Origin: Leptospirillum sp. | GTDB lineage: Bacteria > Nitrospirota > Leptospirillia > Leptospirillales > Leptospirillaceae | Assembly: GCA_027315205.1 (NCBI GenBank) | Contig: DAHUYM010000002.1 | Location: forward strand, 1 to 64,000 | DNA: 64,000 nt | Direction of reading: 5' to 3' | Part shown: positions 7,407 to 16,479 of the stretch, piece after piece | Layout: each line of letters starts with the position of its first letter | How positions within the stretch are numbered: position 1 is the first letter of the stretch | Program-made: the position numbers and the translations under genes | Notes under the pieces: generated by a model | Told to the model about the DNA's origin: nothing | What the model saw: only the letters and a program-made list of their open reading frames with translations | Databases searched by the model: none

Positions 7407-8843
7407 TCAGCGGTCCCTGTATATCCGGTCCTTGAAGAGACGGAACCGGAGCAGGTGCCAGAGAGGACGACGATATCCCAAAAGCCGGATCAGCCGTTGG
7501 GTGGTCGGCTCAATGGAGGGAACGATCCCCGGAAGGATCCAGTTGCCCCGTTCCAGTGCGAACGAGGTCAGGTATTCGGTGAGAAAGGATTCGAGGCCGG
7601 TTTCCAGGAAAAAAATCGGGTCGAGGTATTGTTTCCGGTCGGTGACCCGGCCGAGGCGTTCCGCGATTTCGCCCAGGGGGGTTCCCGGATAGATCCGTAT
7701 CCCCGCCATGGCGACGACAGCCGTGGGATCGGTCTCGGCGATCGCCCGGCAGGTTTCCCGGACCGTCCGGGGCGTTTCTCCGGGACCGCCGAAGATCAGT
7801 GTGTGACAGATGCTGATACCGAGGGTCCGGCACCAATCTGAGACGTTTTGCATCTGTTCGACCGAAAAGCTTTTTCCCAGTCCGGCCAACATCCCCGCTT
7901 CCGCCGAGTCCGTGCCGAGTTCGATCCCGTCGCACCCGGCCGCCTTCATCTTTTCAAGAAGGGAGTACGTCATTCCCGCCGGGGTCGCATAACAGGACCA
8001 TCGAATCCGGAGATTCCGTTCGATCAACCGGTCGCAGACGGCTTCGGCATGATCCGGGGGAAGGTTGAAAATGCTGTCGACGATGAAGAAGGAACGGATA
8101 CGGTCCCGCCGGACAAGTTCTTCCATTTCGTCCGCGACGTCGACGGGGAGACGAAGGCGAAAACTTGTTCCTTCGAGAAGGGGATAGGTGCAATATTTGC
8201 ACCGGAACACGCATCCCCTCTTGGTCTGAATGTTCGTCATGCCCCCGCGTCTGACATACCGCCCCGGATCGAAGAGAGTCCGCGCCGGCCGGGGGTACCC
8301 CGAAAGAGAGCCGGCCCCTTCCGGGGACAGTGAAACCGGTACGACGACGGGAGGGGCGCCGGGCAACGGTCGGAACACGGCGCCCGGCACGCACGCAAGA
8401 GGTCGTCCCTTCTCCAGGGCGTCGAGTAGAAGCGGGAATCCGATCTCTCCCTCGCCGGAGATCCCGTAATCGGCGCCCAAAGCGTCGAGAAGGAGGTCCG
8501 GCATGAGTGAGAACGCGGACCCCCCCACGATGACGGGAATGCCGGCCGATGGAAGAAGGCTCTTCACGGTTTGGACAAGAGCGATGTAGGAAGGAAGATA
8601 GTTTTTGGTCAGCGGGTAAGCCGCATTGTCGAGGTTTCGAATGGAAAGGGCGACGGCGTCGAACGGAGGGGTTTCGGAGAGGATCCGGATGAGGGCGTCC
8701 CGGATCCTTGGAGTGAACATGAGGTCCAGGACACGCACATCGTGCCCGCTGGCTCGCGCCGCCTCCGCCACATAGGAGGCCCCGAGCGGAAAGACGGGAT
8801 CCGGGAAGACTTCCTGGTTTGCGGAAATCAGGAGGATTTTCAT
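7407..8843 (-). CDS. B12-binding-domain radical SAM protein
   Basis: 478 residues. The N-terminal 150 residues form a Rossmann-like cobalamin-binding domain (KILLISANQE, LGASYVAEAARASGHDV, IPVIVGGSAFSL, GEGEIGFPLLL). The radical SAM motif is C211-x3-C215-x2-C218 (CVFRCKYC), followed by barrel segments FFIVDSIFNLP and GIELGTDSAEAGML and HTLIFGGPGET. This architecture is typical of cobalamin-dependent methylases and rearranging enzymes; the substrate is not predictable. The C-terminal 90 residues include conserved-looking helices. It is probably in an operon with the downstream ferritin-like gene. Confidence 0.88.
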   Translation of the reverse strand: MKILLISANQEVFPDPVFPLGASYVAEAARASGHDVRVLDLMFTPRIRDALIRILSETPPFDAVALSIRNLDNAAYPLTKNYLPSYIALVQTVKSLLPSAGIPVIVGGSAFSLMPDLLLDALGADYGISGEGEIGFPLLLDALEKGRPLACVPGAVFRPLPGAPPVVVPVSLSPEGAGSLSGYPRPARTLFDPGRYVRRGGMTNIQTKRGCVFRCKYCTYPLLEGTSFRLRLPVDVADEMEELVRRDRIRSFFIVDSIFNLPPDHAEAVCDRLIERNLRIRWSCYATPAGMTYSLLEKMKAAGCDGIELGTDSAEAGMLAGLGKSFSVEQMQNVSDWCRTLGISICHTLIFGGPGETPRTVRETCRAIAETDPTAVVAMAGIRIYPGTPLGEIAERLGRVTDRKQYLDPIFFLETGLESFLTEYLTSFALERGNWILPGIVPSIEPTTQRLIRLLGYRRPLWHLLRFRLFKDRIYRDR

Positions 8844-9035
8844 CGGTCTTTTTCCTCGACCGGAAGTTTTGGTAAGAACGTGGGCTCATCTTAGGGGAAT
8901 TCGGGGAGGGATACAAGGGAAAAATCACCGTGTTTCATAATGGAGGCGTGTTCATCGACAGGCAGGAAGAAGCCGCCGAAGGATTCGCGTGACTCCCGAT
9001 TTTCGATGGCGTGATGTCAGATAACGGAGCCGACC

Positions 9036-10232
9036 CTAGAACTCCCAGGCCGGACCCTTCCCCAGGGAAGAGGAAGATCCATCGAAAACGACAAAAACCG
9101 TCCGTCCGAAGAAGAACGGTAATCCCCAGTCGAACGTGCCGGATGTTGTAGCACCGAGATCCGGCGCTGCCAGAACCCCGGTATTAAAATAGGCAGAACC
9201 GGAATTTTCAGGATTGGCGATGTCGAACGTGATCGACGCCGTATTGGCCCCGCCCGATCCGTTGTTCCCGGAGATCGAAGCATTCAGGTTGAGGGTTGAC
9301 GCTGGACAGTACCAGCTGCTCCCCGGGCAAACCGGAATGGTAGTGTCCGGAAAAAACAGCCCGTTCGATCCGCTGTCCAGGAAACTCATCGACGAGGAGG
9401 GACAGGTCGAAGAAGAATAGGATCCGTAGGTAGTCCCTTTGAATGTCGTGGAAATGCAGAAATCCGGGGCTCCGTAGAAAGAAACGGACGAATCCGGCGT
9501 ATTGTCCGCCTGGGTTCCTACCCCGAAGGAGTGAATTCCGGACACTGACGAAGACCCGCCGGAGGGAACGGAGGGAAAAGAAAGCGACACCCCGTTGTTG
9601 TCCGATGCAAAACTGGCCGCCGGGTCGAAAACGGTTTTTGAAGGAGAGAGGGAGGCGTCGACCGTGGGGCACGACGAACTTGTGCTCGAGCTCGTGCAAA
9701 GATCATATTCCCCCCCGTCGTAGACCAAGAGTCCAACCCCAAGGATGCCGTTGATTCCCCCGGACATTACATTCGAGGTCGACTTGCTGCATCCCGACGA
9801 GCCGGGTGTATTGGACGCGGAAGCGCCGACGACGATCTGGACCGGAACCTCGGTCGTGGTCGTCAGTCCGGAAAGGGTTACGTACAAAGGCGCCACGGGT
9901 CCCCATGCGTCTCCCGATCCGAACTGGGCGCACTCCCAGACTGTGTATCCGGACTGTGTCTCGTTGGATGTGGGAAGGGAAAGTGCCGATGACGCGAGCC
10001 GCAGGCCGTAGGACCCGGTATCGACCAAAACGTCGGGAATGGTTTGGCAGGAGGACGACGAAGTGCAGACCGTCACTGAAACGATCGGGATATTGATGGC
10101 TGCGGACGTTGAAAGGAATGAAACAGACAACTGGTTGGCGGAAAGGGGCTGGGAGGATCCCCCTCCTCCCCCGCAGTCAAAAAGAACCAGGCCAAGGCCG
10201 AAAAGAAGAAACCGGGTTGCGGGCCGGATCAA
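9036..10232 (-). CDS. DUF3443 family lipoprotein
   Basis: About 398 residues. A signal segment (RFLLFGLGLVLFDC) followed by a Gly/Ser run suggests a lipoprotein attached at Cys. The mature part holds two aspartyl motifs, DTGSYGLRL and DSGSNGLFF, in the positions where DUF3443 proteins have them; these resemble the DTG/DSG pair of aspartic proteases. The chain is very rich in Ser, Thr and Gly. TTG at 10232 is taken as start because it overlaps the stop of the upstream DUF2844 gene (TTGA), suggesting coupled translation; the frame is open to an ATG at 10283, which would overlap that gene by 55 bases. DUF2844 and DUF3443 are often neighbours, supporting both calls. Confidence 0.82.
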   Translation of the reverse strand: MIRPATRFLLFGLGLVLFDCGGGGGSSQPLSANQLSVSFLSTSAAINIPIVSVTVCTSSSSCQTIPDVLVDTGSYGLRLASSALSLPTSNETQSGYTVWECAQFGSGDAWGPVAPLYVTLSGLTTTTEVPVQIVVGASASNTPGSSGCSKSTSNVMSGGINGILGVGLLVYDGGEYDLCTSSSTSSSCPTVDASLSPSKTVFDPAASFASDNNGVSLSFPSVPSGGSSSVSGIHSFGVGTQADNTPDSSVSFYGAPDFCISTTFKGTTYGSYSSSTCPSSSMSFLDSGSNGLFFPDTTIPVCPGSSWYCPASTLNLNASISGNNGSGGANTASITFDIANPENSGSAYFNTGVLAAPDLGATTSGTFDWGLPFFFGRTVFVVFDGSSSSLGKGPAWEF

Positions 10233-10645
10233 GGCAGGCCGTCCGGAAGGGTGAGCCCGGGAGGGACGATCGAGGGAATCCACGCCTTTCCCCAGAGGTG
10301 CCCCATGACTCCGCCTCTCATGAGACGAAAGTCGTTCCCGGTGTGGTTTTCCTCGTGGGGGTTATGGAAGACCCCGGATGTCCGGGAGTCCTGGATGCCG
10401 AGAGACGCGAGAGACGGGGACCGAGACCCCGACCACGAAATGGCAAAGACTTGGCTGCTTGTGTTTGCGTAGACACGGATCGTTCCATAGTTCCAGGCGT
10501 AGTTTTTTTCCGAATACCCCGCGAACGACGCGGTGTTCTTGAGGGCGAGGGAGGGGATCATGGCCGTATCGAGGCCGAGTCCGAAGGCCCTTTCGGGCGA
10601 GACGAGGATTGCCGTGACGGCAAGGACGCAAACCAACAACCTCAC
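10229..10645 (-). CDS. DUF2844 family secreted protein
   Basis: 138 residues with a signal peptide (MRLLVCVLAVTAILVS, cleavage near RAFG). The mature part carries the DUF2844 pattern: YGTIRVYANTSSQVFAISWSG, which matches the family core of a reactive strand followed by VFAVAW. The function of the family is unknown. It is translationally coupled to the DUF3443 gene through a TTGA stop/start overlap, so the two exported proteins probably work together at the envelope. Confidence 0.75.
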   Translation of the reverse strand: MRLLVCVLAVTAILVSPERAFGLGLDTAMIPSLALKNTASFAGYSEKNYAWNYGTIRVYANTSSQVFAISWSGSRSPSLASLGIQDSRTSGVFHNPHEENHTGNDFRLMRGGVMGHLWGKAWIPSIVPPGLTLPDGLP

Positions 10646-10859
10646 GATGGCACCCTTTTGAAATCTGATTCAAACATGCCTTTATCCGCGGGATGTCGCC
10701 AGAGTCCGGCCGTCGGTCGGATTCGGCGAATAATGGCACGTACGGTTCCTGGTCGTTCCACTTTGGAGTGGACTGTCTTTACGGAATTTCCGTTTTGTTG
10801 CTAAAACAACAATCTCCCAAGATTGGTTTCCCCGAACTCGGGGGATCGCATGAAAAATC

Positions 10860-11735
10860 CTAAACTTTTTTCCGCCTGCGTTCCGCGATAGTGAAGGTTG
10901 CGGCGCTCCGGACCACGGGGTGCTCGTCCTTGTGGAGGATTTCAAGGATCCCTTCCGGGAGGGCGTCGTTCCAGGCCAGGGATTCCCGGACCCAGGGGGA
11001 GGAATCCGCCAAAAGAGCGCGGGCGATCTCTTCGGGAATGGATACATTCTTGGCCAGGACCGACCGGATGACCTCTTTGGGATCGTGGGAAAGGATCTGG
11101 AACGCTTCTTCGGGAAGAAACGGATTCTGGGAGGCGACTTCCCGGACCAGGGGATCCGGATCCATCGAAAGTTTAAGAAGGGCTTCGGTAGGCGTCCCGG
11201 GATGTCCTGCCACGGTTTCCCGGATCCAGCGATCGAGGCTTCCGGACAGCTCCATAAGGGTTTCCGGGGAGGAAGACGGTCCGATGAGCCCCAGTTCGCG
11301 TTCTTCGTCGCCGGTCGGGGAGATCCGGGACGAAGTCATGTGAACGGTCTGGATCAGTTCGACTTCGTACCCTTCCGGCGCGTCGATGAAGAGGAAGCGG
11401 CTGTGACCGGTGTCGGTCGGTCCGTCGGTCACGGGGATGTTCATCTTCGAGAGCCGTTCCATCGTCTCGTCGAGATTGTCGACTTCGAACGCCAGGTGTA
11501 CCAGATCGGCCGGAACCGAGACTGAACCGGATGACGGAAATTCGGTGATTTCTATTTCTTCTTCCGACCCCGGGATCCGGAGGAACGTGATCTTCGAGCC
11601 CCGGGGAGATACAATGGAGCGGGCGACCTTGAGCCCAAGGACGTCCGTGTAGAACCGGACCGTTCGCTCGGAATTGTTGACGCGCATCCGGGTATGGAGG
11701 AGCTTTCGAACAAGCGGTTTTTCGGGAAGAGCCAT
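10860..11735 (-). CDS. Glyoxalase-I-like (VOC) protein fused to LRV repeats
   Basis: 291 residues in two parts. Residues 8-132 form a VOC domain of glyoxalase I type with all four metal ligands in place: H14 (LLHTRMRV), E62 (EIEITEF), H80 (LVHLAFEV) and E126 (GYEVELIQ); FYTDVLGLKV is the standard N-terminal motif. Residues 175-280 contain four repeats of about 24 residues of the leucine-rich-variant type: HPGTPTEALLKLSMDPDPLV, NPFLPEEAFQILSHDPKEVI, and two more with N-x-x-(I/L)-P and a WVRES or VVRSA ending. Methylglyoxal detoxification is likely for the first part; LRV repeats usually make a binding surface. The fusion is unusual. It lies 18 bases downstream of acs. Confidence 0.82.
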   Translation of the reverse strand: MALPEKPLVRKLLHTRMRVNNSERTVRFYTDVLGLKVARSIVSPRGSKITFLRIPGSEEEIEITEFPSSGSVSVPADLVHLAFEVDNLDETMERLSKMNIPVTDGPTDTGHSRFLFIDAPEGYEVELIQTVHMTSSRISPTGDEERELGLIGPSSSPETLMELSGSLDRWIRETVAGHPGTPTEALLKLSMDPDPLVREVASQNPFLPEEAFQILSHDPKEVIRSVLAKNVSIPEEIARALLADSSPWVRESLAWNDALPEGILEILHKDEHPVVRSAATFTIAERRRKKV

Positions 11736-11753
11736 TGGTTACGGAATCCTTCG

Positions 11754-13661
11754 TCAGTCTTCGAGCGTCGAGAGATCCCCTTCCGGAAGGCCGAGCTCCC
11801 GGGCTTTGAGGACCCTTCGCATTATTTTTCCGCTGCGGGTTTTTGGAAGCCAGTCGGTAATTTCGATTTCATCGGGTTGTGCGATGGCGCCGATCTCCTC
11901 GCGGACGTGGGCCTTGATGCGTTCCGGGAGGGTCTCGATCTCGACCTCCACGTTCTTCCTGAGGATCACGAACGCTTTGATGCTCTCCCCCTTTAGGGGG
12001 TGGGGCTTTCCGATCACCGCCGCTTCCGCGACGGCCGGGTGGGAGATCAGGGCGCTCTCGACCTCGGCCGTCCCCAGGCGATGTCCGGCCACTTTGATCA
12101 CGTCGTCCACGCGGCCGATAATGAAAAAGTATCCCTGGGCATCGCGCTTGGCCGAGTCTCCCGAAAAATAGACACCGGAAATTTCGGACCAGTACTTCCG
12201 ATACCGATCCGGATCCTTGTAGACGGTTCGGAACATGGCTGGCCACGGTTTACGGATGACGACGAATCCTTTTTCGCCGGGGGGTAGGGAGTTCCCTTCC
12301 CGGTCGACCACATCGGCCAGGACGCCTGGAAACGGCCGTGTCGCAGAGCCCGGGACGAGGGGCGTGCAGGGAAGAGGTGTGATCATGTGCATGCCTGTCT
12401 CGGTCTGCCACCAGGTGTCCATGACGGGGAGATTTCCTCCGGTGACTTCGCGAAACCACATCCAGGCTTCCGGATTGATCGGTTCCCCTACTGACCCCAG
12501 AAGACGCAGCGAAGACAGGTCGTACTGTTCGGGCCAGTGTTTTCCATGCCGCATCTGGAGCCGGATCGCCGTCGGGGTGGAGTACAGGATCGACACCCGG
12601 TACTTTTCGACCAGGTGCCACCACCGGCCCGGGTTGGGGTAGTCGGGGGAGCCTTCCACCAGGAGGACCGTGGCCCTGTTAAGGAGTGGGCCGTAAACGA
12701 TGTAACTGTGTCCTGTCACCCAACCGGGATCGGCCACGCAGAAGTAAACGTCGGAATCCCGGATATCGAAGACCCATCGGGTCGTCGCGTAGGTTCCGAC
12801 CATGTATCCCGTTTGGACATGCACGATTCCTTTCGGTTTTCCGGTCGTACCGGACGTATAGAGAATGAACAAAGGGTCGTCCGCTCCCACGGGAACGGGA
12901 GGAAACGGTCCCGACCGCGCGTGCTTCGCCATGACGTCGTCGAAGGCGATCTCTCCCTGCGAGGGTTCGAAAAGGGGATCTTTTCTCCGGACGACCAACG
13001 TGGTTTCGATGGACGGGATGCGATTCCGGGCCTTTCGGGCCGTTTCGAGGAGAGGGATCTCCTTTGCGCGGCGGAATGCGGCATCGGCGGTGATGAGGAG
13101 GCGGGGAGACGCGTCTTCCATCCGGTTTTCAAGCGCAGCCTGGGAGAATCCCGAAAAGACGACCGTGTGGACGAGACCCATCCGGGCGCAGGCCATCATG
13201 GATAGGACCTGCTCGGGAGAGGGTGGGAGAAAAATCGTGACCCGGTCTCCCTGCCGGAGTCCCAGTTCCGCGAGACCGTGGCAAAGGCGCTGGACTTCGT
13301 CCAGGAGCCGTGCATAAGTGTAAATGCGCTCTTCCCCGCTGTCCGAGACACAGAGCAGGGCGGCCTTGTTCCCGTAGCCGTCCCGGACGTGCCGGTCGAG
13401 CATGTTGTGCGTGATATTGGAGAGGCTTCCGGGAAACCATCGGCCTTCGAAGGTTTCGGGATTCCAGTCCAGGACGCGGTCGAAGGGCCGGAACCATTCA
13501 AGTTCCGATGCCACCTTTTTCCAGAAACCGTCGGGTTCCCTCAAGGATTCTTCGTAAAGGGTTCCGTAATCCTTGATGCGGGCTTCGGCGAGGGTCTCCG
13601 GTCCTGGGGAAAAGACCGCCCGGTCGGAGAGTCGGGTATCGGAAGGTTTTTCTTGCGCCAT
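11754..13661 (-). CDS. acsA: Acetyl-CoA synthetase
   Basis: 635-residue AMP-forming acyl-CoA synthetase making acetyl-CoA from acetate, ATP and CoA. Visible signatures are the P-loop-like YTSGTTGKPKGI, the adenylate-binding DTWWQTETGMHMI, the YFSGDSAKRD hinge region and the acylatable lysine K612 in KTRSGKIMRR. The WWQTE motif and the W-rich substrate pocket are typical of acetate-specific enzymes. Length is near the usual 640-650. In AcsA enzymes the final lysine is often acetylated as a control; a GNAT acetyltransferase is encoded 8 kb away but nothing links them. Translation starts at ATG 13661. The VOC-LRV gene follows closely. Confidence 0.95.
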   Translation of the reverse strand: MAQEKPSDTRLSDRAVFSPGPETLAEARIKDYGTLYEESLREPDGFWKKVASELEWFRPFDRVLDWNPETFEGRWFPGSLSNITHNMLDRHVRDGYGNKAALLCVSDSGEERIYTYARLLDEVQRLCHGLAELGLRQGDRVTIFLPPSPEQVLSMMACARMGLVHTVVFSGFSQAALENRMEDASPRLLITADAAFRRAKEIPLLETARKARNRIPSIETTLVVRRKDPLFEPSQGEIAFDDVMAKHARSGPFPPVPVGADDPLFILYTSGTTGKPKGIVHVQTGYMVGTYATTRWVFDIRDSDVYFCVADPGWVTGHSYIVYGPLLNRATVLLVEGSPDYPNPGRWWHLVEKYRVSILYSTPTAIRLQMRHGKHWPEQYDLSSLRLLGSVGEPINPEAWMWFREVTGGNLPVMDTWWQTETGMHMITPLPCTPLVPGSATRPFPGVLADVVDREGNSLPPGEKGFVVIRKPWPAMFRTVYKDPDRYRKYWSEISGVYFSGDSAKRDAQGYFFIIGRVDDVIKVAGHRLGTAEVESALISHPAVAEAAVIGKPHPLKGESIKAFVILRKNVEVEIETLPERIKAHVREEIGAIAQPDEIEITDWLPKTRSGKIMRRVLKARELGLPEGDLSTLED

Positions 13662-13907
13662 GGGGTTCGTGTCCTCGCCGATGTCCGGGAATCGGGTTGT
13701 CGTGCAGAAAGCGACTGAATAGAGTCTTTGCCTCTCATTCTAATACATCGCCAGACCGGAGATACAGGAGAAAATTCGCGTGTTTCCGGAATCCGACCCC
13801 CGCGCTTGACTTGGGGCTCCGGTTGCCCGTCCCATAGTTATACAGGAGTTATGCAGGGGGAAGAGGCCGCTCCTTATGAGGATCTTTTCTGTCTGTAGGG
13901 GGCAACG

Positions 13908-14909
13908 ATGGAATTCGTGGATATCGCGGGTCTTAGGAGGTCCGCATCGAGAATTGGTTTGGGGACGTGGTCGATCGGGGGATGGATGTGGGGAGGGACC
14001 GACGAATCGACGGCGGTCCGGACAATCCTGAAAGCCTTCGAGATGGGAATCAATGTGGTCGACACCGCTCCTGTGTACGGGTTCGGCGTGTCGGAGGAAA
14101 TCGTCGGAAAAGCTCTGGCCGCCCATGGAAAAAGAGACGAGATCCTCATCCTGACCAAGGCGGGTCTCGAATGGGACGGTAACGGGATTCGCAGGAATTC
14201 CTCACGGGCCCGGCTCGAGAAGGAAATCGTCGATTCGTTGAAGCGTCTGGGGACCGAATATATCGATCTGTACCAGATCCATTGGCCGGATACGGCGATT
14301 CCGTTCGAGGAAACGGCCGAAACGCTCGAACGATTGAAGCAGAAAGGCCTCATCCGGGCTATCGGGGTCAGCAATTTCAGCCCGGCCCAGATGGACCGGT
14401 TCAGGACCGGGGCACCTCTTTCGATCGACCAGCCCCCTTTCAACCTCTTCGAACGGGGCATCGAGAAAGAGGTCCTGCCCTATTGCCGGACAAACAACAT
14501 CCGGACGGTCGTTTACGGCGTCCTTTGCCGGGGGCTTTTGTCCGGGACGGTGACGGCCGATCGTTCCTATTCGGGCGACGACCTTCGAAAGATCGACCCA
14601 AAGTTTTCCGGGGAACGCCTCCCGCATTACCTGGAAGCGGTCCGCCGGATCGATGCTCATGCACGGGAACGTCACGGCAAGGATGTTCTGGCCTTTTCGG
14701 TCCGGTGGGCCCTTGACCGGCCCGGTGTCGACGTTGTCCTGTGGGGAGCGAGGACACCGGAGCAGCTGTCGCCCATCCCGCGGATCCTGGGATGGAAAAC
14801 ACGTTCGGAAGACGCGTCCCCGATCGACCGGATTCTGGAGGAATCCATTCCCGATCCGGTGGGCCCCGAATTCATGGCCCCTCCCGAAAGCATGGCGAAA
14901 ACGAACTGA
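13908..14909 (+). CDS. Aldo/keto reductase
   Basis: 333-residue NAD(P)H-dependent oxidoreductase of the aldo/keto reductase superfamily. The catalytic tetrad is intact: D52 and Y57 in VDTAPVYGFG, K84 in ILTKAG, and H125 in YQIHWPD. Cofactor-binding segments AIGVSNFSPAQMDRF and a C-terminal VLWGARTPEQL are also present. It reduces aldehydes or ketones; the natural substrate cannot be told. It is the first gene of a rightward cluster, but a separate promoter-like element lies between it and thiG, so it may not belong to the thiamine operon. Confidence 0.93.
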   Translation: MEFVDIAGLRRSASRIGLGTWSIGGWMWGGTDESTAVRTILKAFEMGINVVDTAPVYGFGVSEEIVGKALAAHGKRDEILILTKAGLEWDGNGIRRNSSRARLEKEIVDSLKRLGTEYIDLYQIHWPDTAIPFEETAETLERLKQKGLIRAIGVSNFSPAQMDRFRTGAPLSIDQPPFNLFERGIEKEVLPYCRTNNIRTVVYGVLCRGLLSGTVTADRSYSGDDLRKIDPKFSGERLPHYLEAVRRIDAHARERHGKDVLAFSVRWALDRPGVDVVLWGARTPEQLSPIPRILGWKTRSEDASPIDRILEESIPDPVGPEFMAPPESMAKTN

Positions 14910-14918
14910 CGGGGATTC

Positions 14919-14948
14919 TTGCCGTCAATCCGATAGCGGCATTAGAAT
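14919..14948 (+). promoter_or_regulatory. Probable sigma-70 promoter for thiG operon
   Basis: TTGCCG (14919-14924) and TAGAAT (14943-14948) are separated by 18 bases and end 56 bases before the thiG start. No TPP riboswitch-like element is visible in this short leader. Confidence 0.5.
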
Positions 14949-15004
14949 GTACTTAATAAAAATTCAACGTTCGACGACGCATCCGTTGTCCGGGAGGATT
15001 GGGA

Positions 15005-15835
15005 ATGGCCGAAACGACATTCGAAGAAGATCTGAGGATCAGGGATCCCCTCGAGATAGCCGGTATCACCTTCAGATCCCGCCTTTGGGTCGGTACGGGG
15101 AAATACAAATCGTTCGAGGAGACCCGGGAAGCCATCGAGGCCTCCGGGGCCGATGTCGTGACCGTCGCGGTTCGCCGCGTGAATATCGTAAAAAAAGACG
15201 AGCCCAATCTTCTGGACCATATCTCCCCGAAACATTACAAGATCCTCCCCAATACCGCGGGGTGCTATACCGTCGAAGAGGCCCTCCGTTACGCACGCCT
15301 GGCCCGTGCGGCCGGGGTGTCCGACATGGTGAAACTTGAAGTGATCGGGGATCAGAAGACCCTGTTCCCTGACGTGGTCGGCCTGATCGAAGCGGCACGG
15401 ATCCTGGTCAAGGAAGGATTCATCGTTTTTCCCTACACGAACGACGATCCGATCGTGGCTCGGAAACTCGAAGATGTCGGATGTCCCGCGGTCATGCCCC
15501 TCGCTGCTCCGATCGGATCGGGACTCGGGATCCGGAATCCGTACAACATACGGATCATCCAGGAAACGGTCAAGGTTCCCGTCATCGTGGATGCCGGGGT
15601 CGGCACGGCTTCGGACGCCGCGGTCGCCATGGAGATGGGGTGTGCCGGGGTTCTCATGAATACAGCGATCGCCGAAGCCAGGGACCCCGTACTGATGGCA
15701 CGCGCGATGAGATGGGGAATCAACGCGGGCCGGGCGGCATTTTTGGCCGGAAGAATGCCGAAAAAACTCTATGCCAATGCCTCAAGCCCTCTGGATGGAC
15801 TTCTGTCGTCTCCATTTCCCGGAGGTCTTTCCTGA
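15005..15835 (+). CDS. thiG: Thiazole synthase
   Basis: 276-residue TIM-barrel enzyme that forms the thiazole phosphate of thiamine from 1-deoxyxylulose 5-phosphate, ThiS thiocarboxylate and dehydroglycine. The Schiff-base lysine is K110 in [10 protein letters not shown]. Other hallmarks: [38 protein letters not shown] and [17 protein letters not shown] at 15005 is chosen because GGGAGG lies 7 bases upstream; a TTG two codons earlier is possible. No thiS or thiH/thiO gene is adjacent, so the sulfur carrier and glycine-derived partner must be encoded elsewhere. The stop lies just before thiE. Confidence 0.96.
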   Translation: MAETTFEEDLRIRDPLEIAGITFRSRLWVGTGKYKSFEETREAIEASGADVVTVAVRRVNIVKKDEPNLLDHISPKHYKILPNTAGCYTVEEALRYARLARAAGVSDMVKLEVIGDQKTLFPDVVGLIEAARILVKEGFIVFPYTNDDPIVARKLEDVGCPAVMPLAAPIGSGLGIRNPYNIRIIQETVKVPVIVDAGVGTASDAAVAMEMGCAGVLMNTAIAEARDPVLMARAMRWGINAGRAAFLAGRMPKKLYANASSPLDGLLSSPFPGGLS

Positions 15836-15849
15836 CCGGATCCGGTTCC

Positions 15850-16479
15850 GTGGGGCGTGCGGGAGCCGGTTTCCTGGCTCTCGTCTATGTCACTCCAGAG
15901 GACATTCCCATAAAGATGCTGGTGCAACGGGCCGTCGAAGCTGTCGAAGGCGGAGTCACCGCCATCCAGGTCCGGAGAAAAAACGGGGATTCCCGTGACT
16001 TTTTCGACCTCGCCATCCTGCTCTCGGAGTCTTTGCCTTCCGGATTTCCCCTTATCGTGAATGCCCGGCTCGACATCGCCCGGGAAATAGACGCGAAGGG
16101 TGTCCATCTCCCCGAAGACCACATGCCGGTGTCGCGCTACAGGGAAAAGGAGCCCTCTCTCGTTTACGGCGTATCCTGCCACAGCCTCGAAGCGGCCCGT
16201 GCCGCAGAAAAGGAAGGCGCGGACTATCTTGTCTTCGGTCCGGTCTTCGAAACCGCTTCGAAAGCCGGCTACGGCTCCCCGAAAGGATTGGAAGCGTTGA
16301 GAAAAGTGGTCGGCGCGGTCTCCGTCCCTGTCGTTGGGATCGGCGGTATCCGGGAAGAGAACATGGCGGGAATCCAAGAAACGGGCGCTGCTGGAATAGC
16401 CGTGATCGGGGCCCTGGCGTATGCGTCGGACCCCCGTGCGGCCGCTTTCGCCCTCCGCCGCCAATGGGTCCGGAAATGA
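15850..16479 (+). CDS. thiE: Thiamine-phosphate synthase
   Basis: About 209 residues, TIM barrel, joining HMP pyrophosphate and thiazole phosphate to thiamine phosphate. Seen: AIQVRRKNGDSRDF (family QLRxK), PLIVNARLDIA, GVHLPEDHMPV, YGVSCHSLEAA, YLVFGPVFETASK and VVGIGGIREENM. A GTG at 15850 gives the usual N-terminal length; a CTG overlapping the thiG stop at 15833, with GGAGGT six bases upstream, is an alternative. The frame is open much further upstream inside thiG, but that part has no ThiE character. It ends in an ATGA overlap with the next gene. Confidence 0.93.
   Translation: MGRAGAGFLALVYVTPEDIPIKMLVQRAVEAVEGGVTAIQVRRKNGDSRDFFDLAILLSESLPSGFPLIVNARLDIAREIDAKGVHLPEDHMPVSRYREKEPSLVYGVSCHSLEAARAAEKEGADYLVFGPVFETASKAGYGSPKGLEALRKVVGAVSVPVVGIGGIREENMAGIQETGAAGIAVIGALAYASDPRAAAFALRRQWVRK

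Noticed and set aside
4521-8971. 16-base exact repeat (CGACAGGCAGGAAGAA) at 4521-4536 and 8956-8971
   Set aside because: In 64 kb one such match is expected by chance about once in two windows, and no flanking similarity is present.
14910-15004. TPP riboswitch upstream of thiG
   Set aside because: The space is under 100 bases and no thi-box-like CTGAGA or matching stem is visible.
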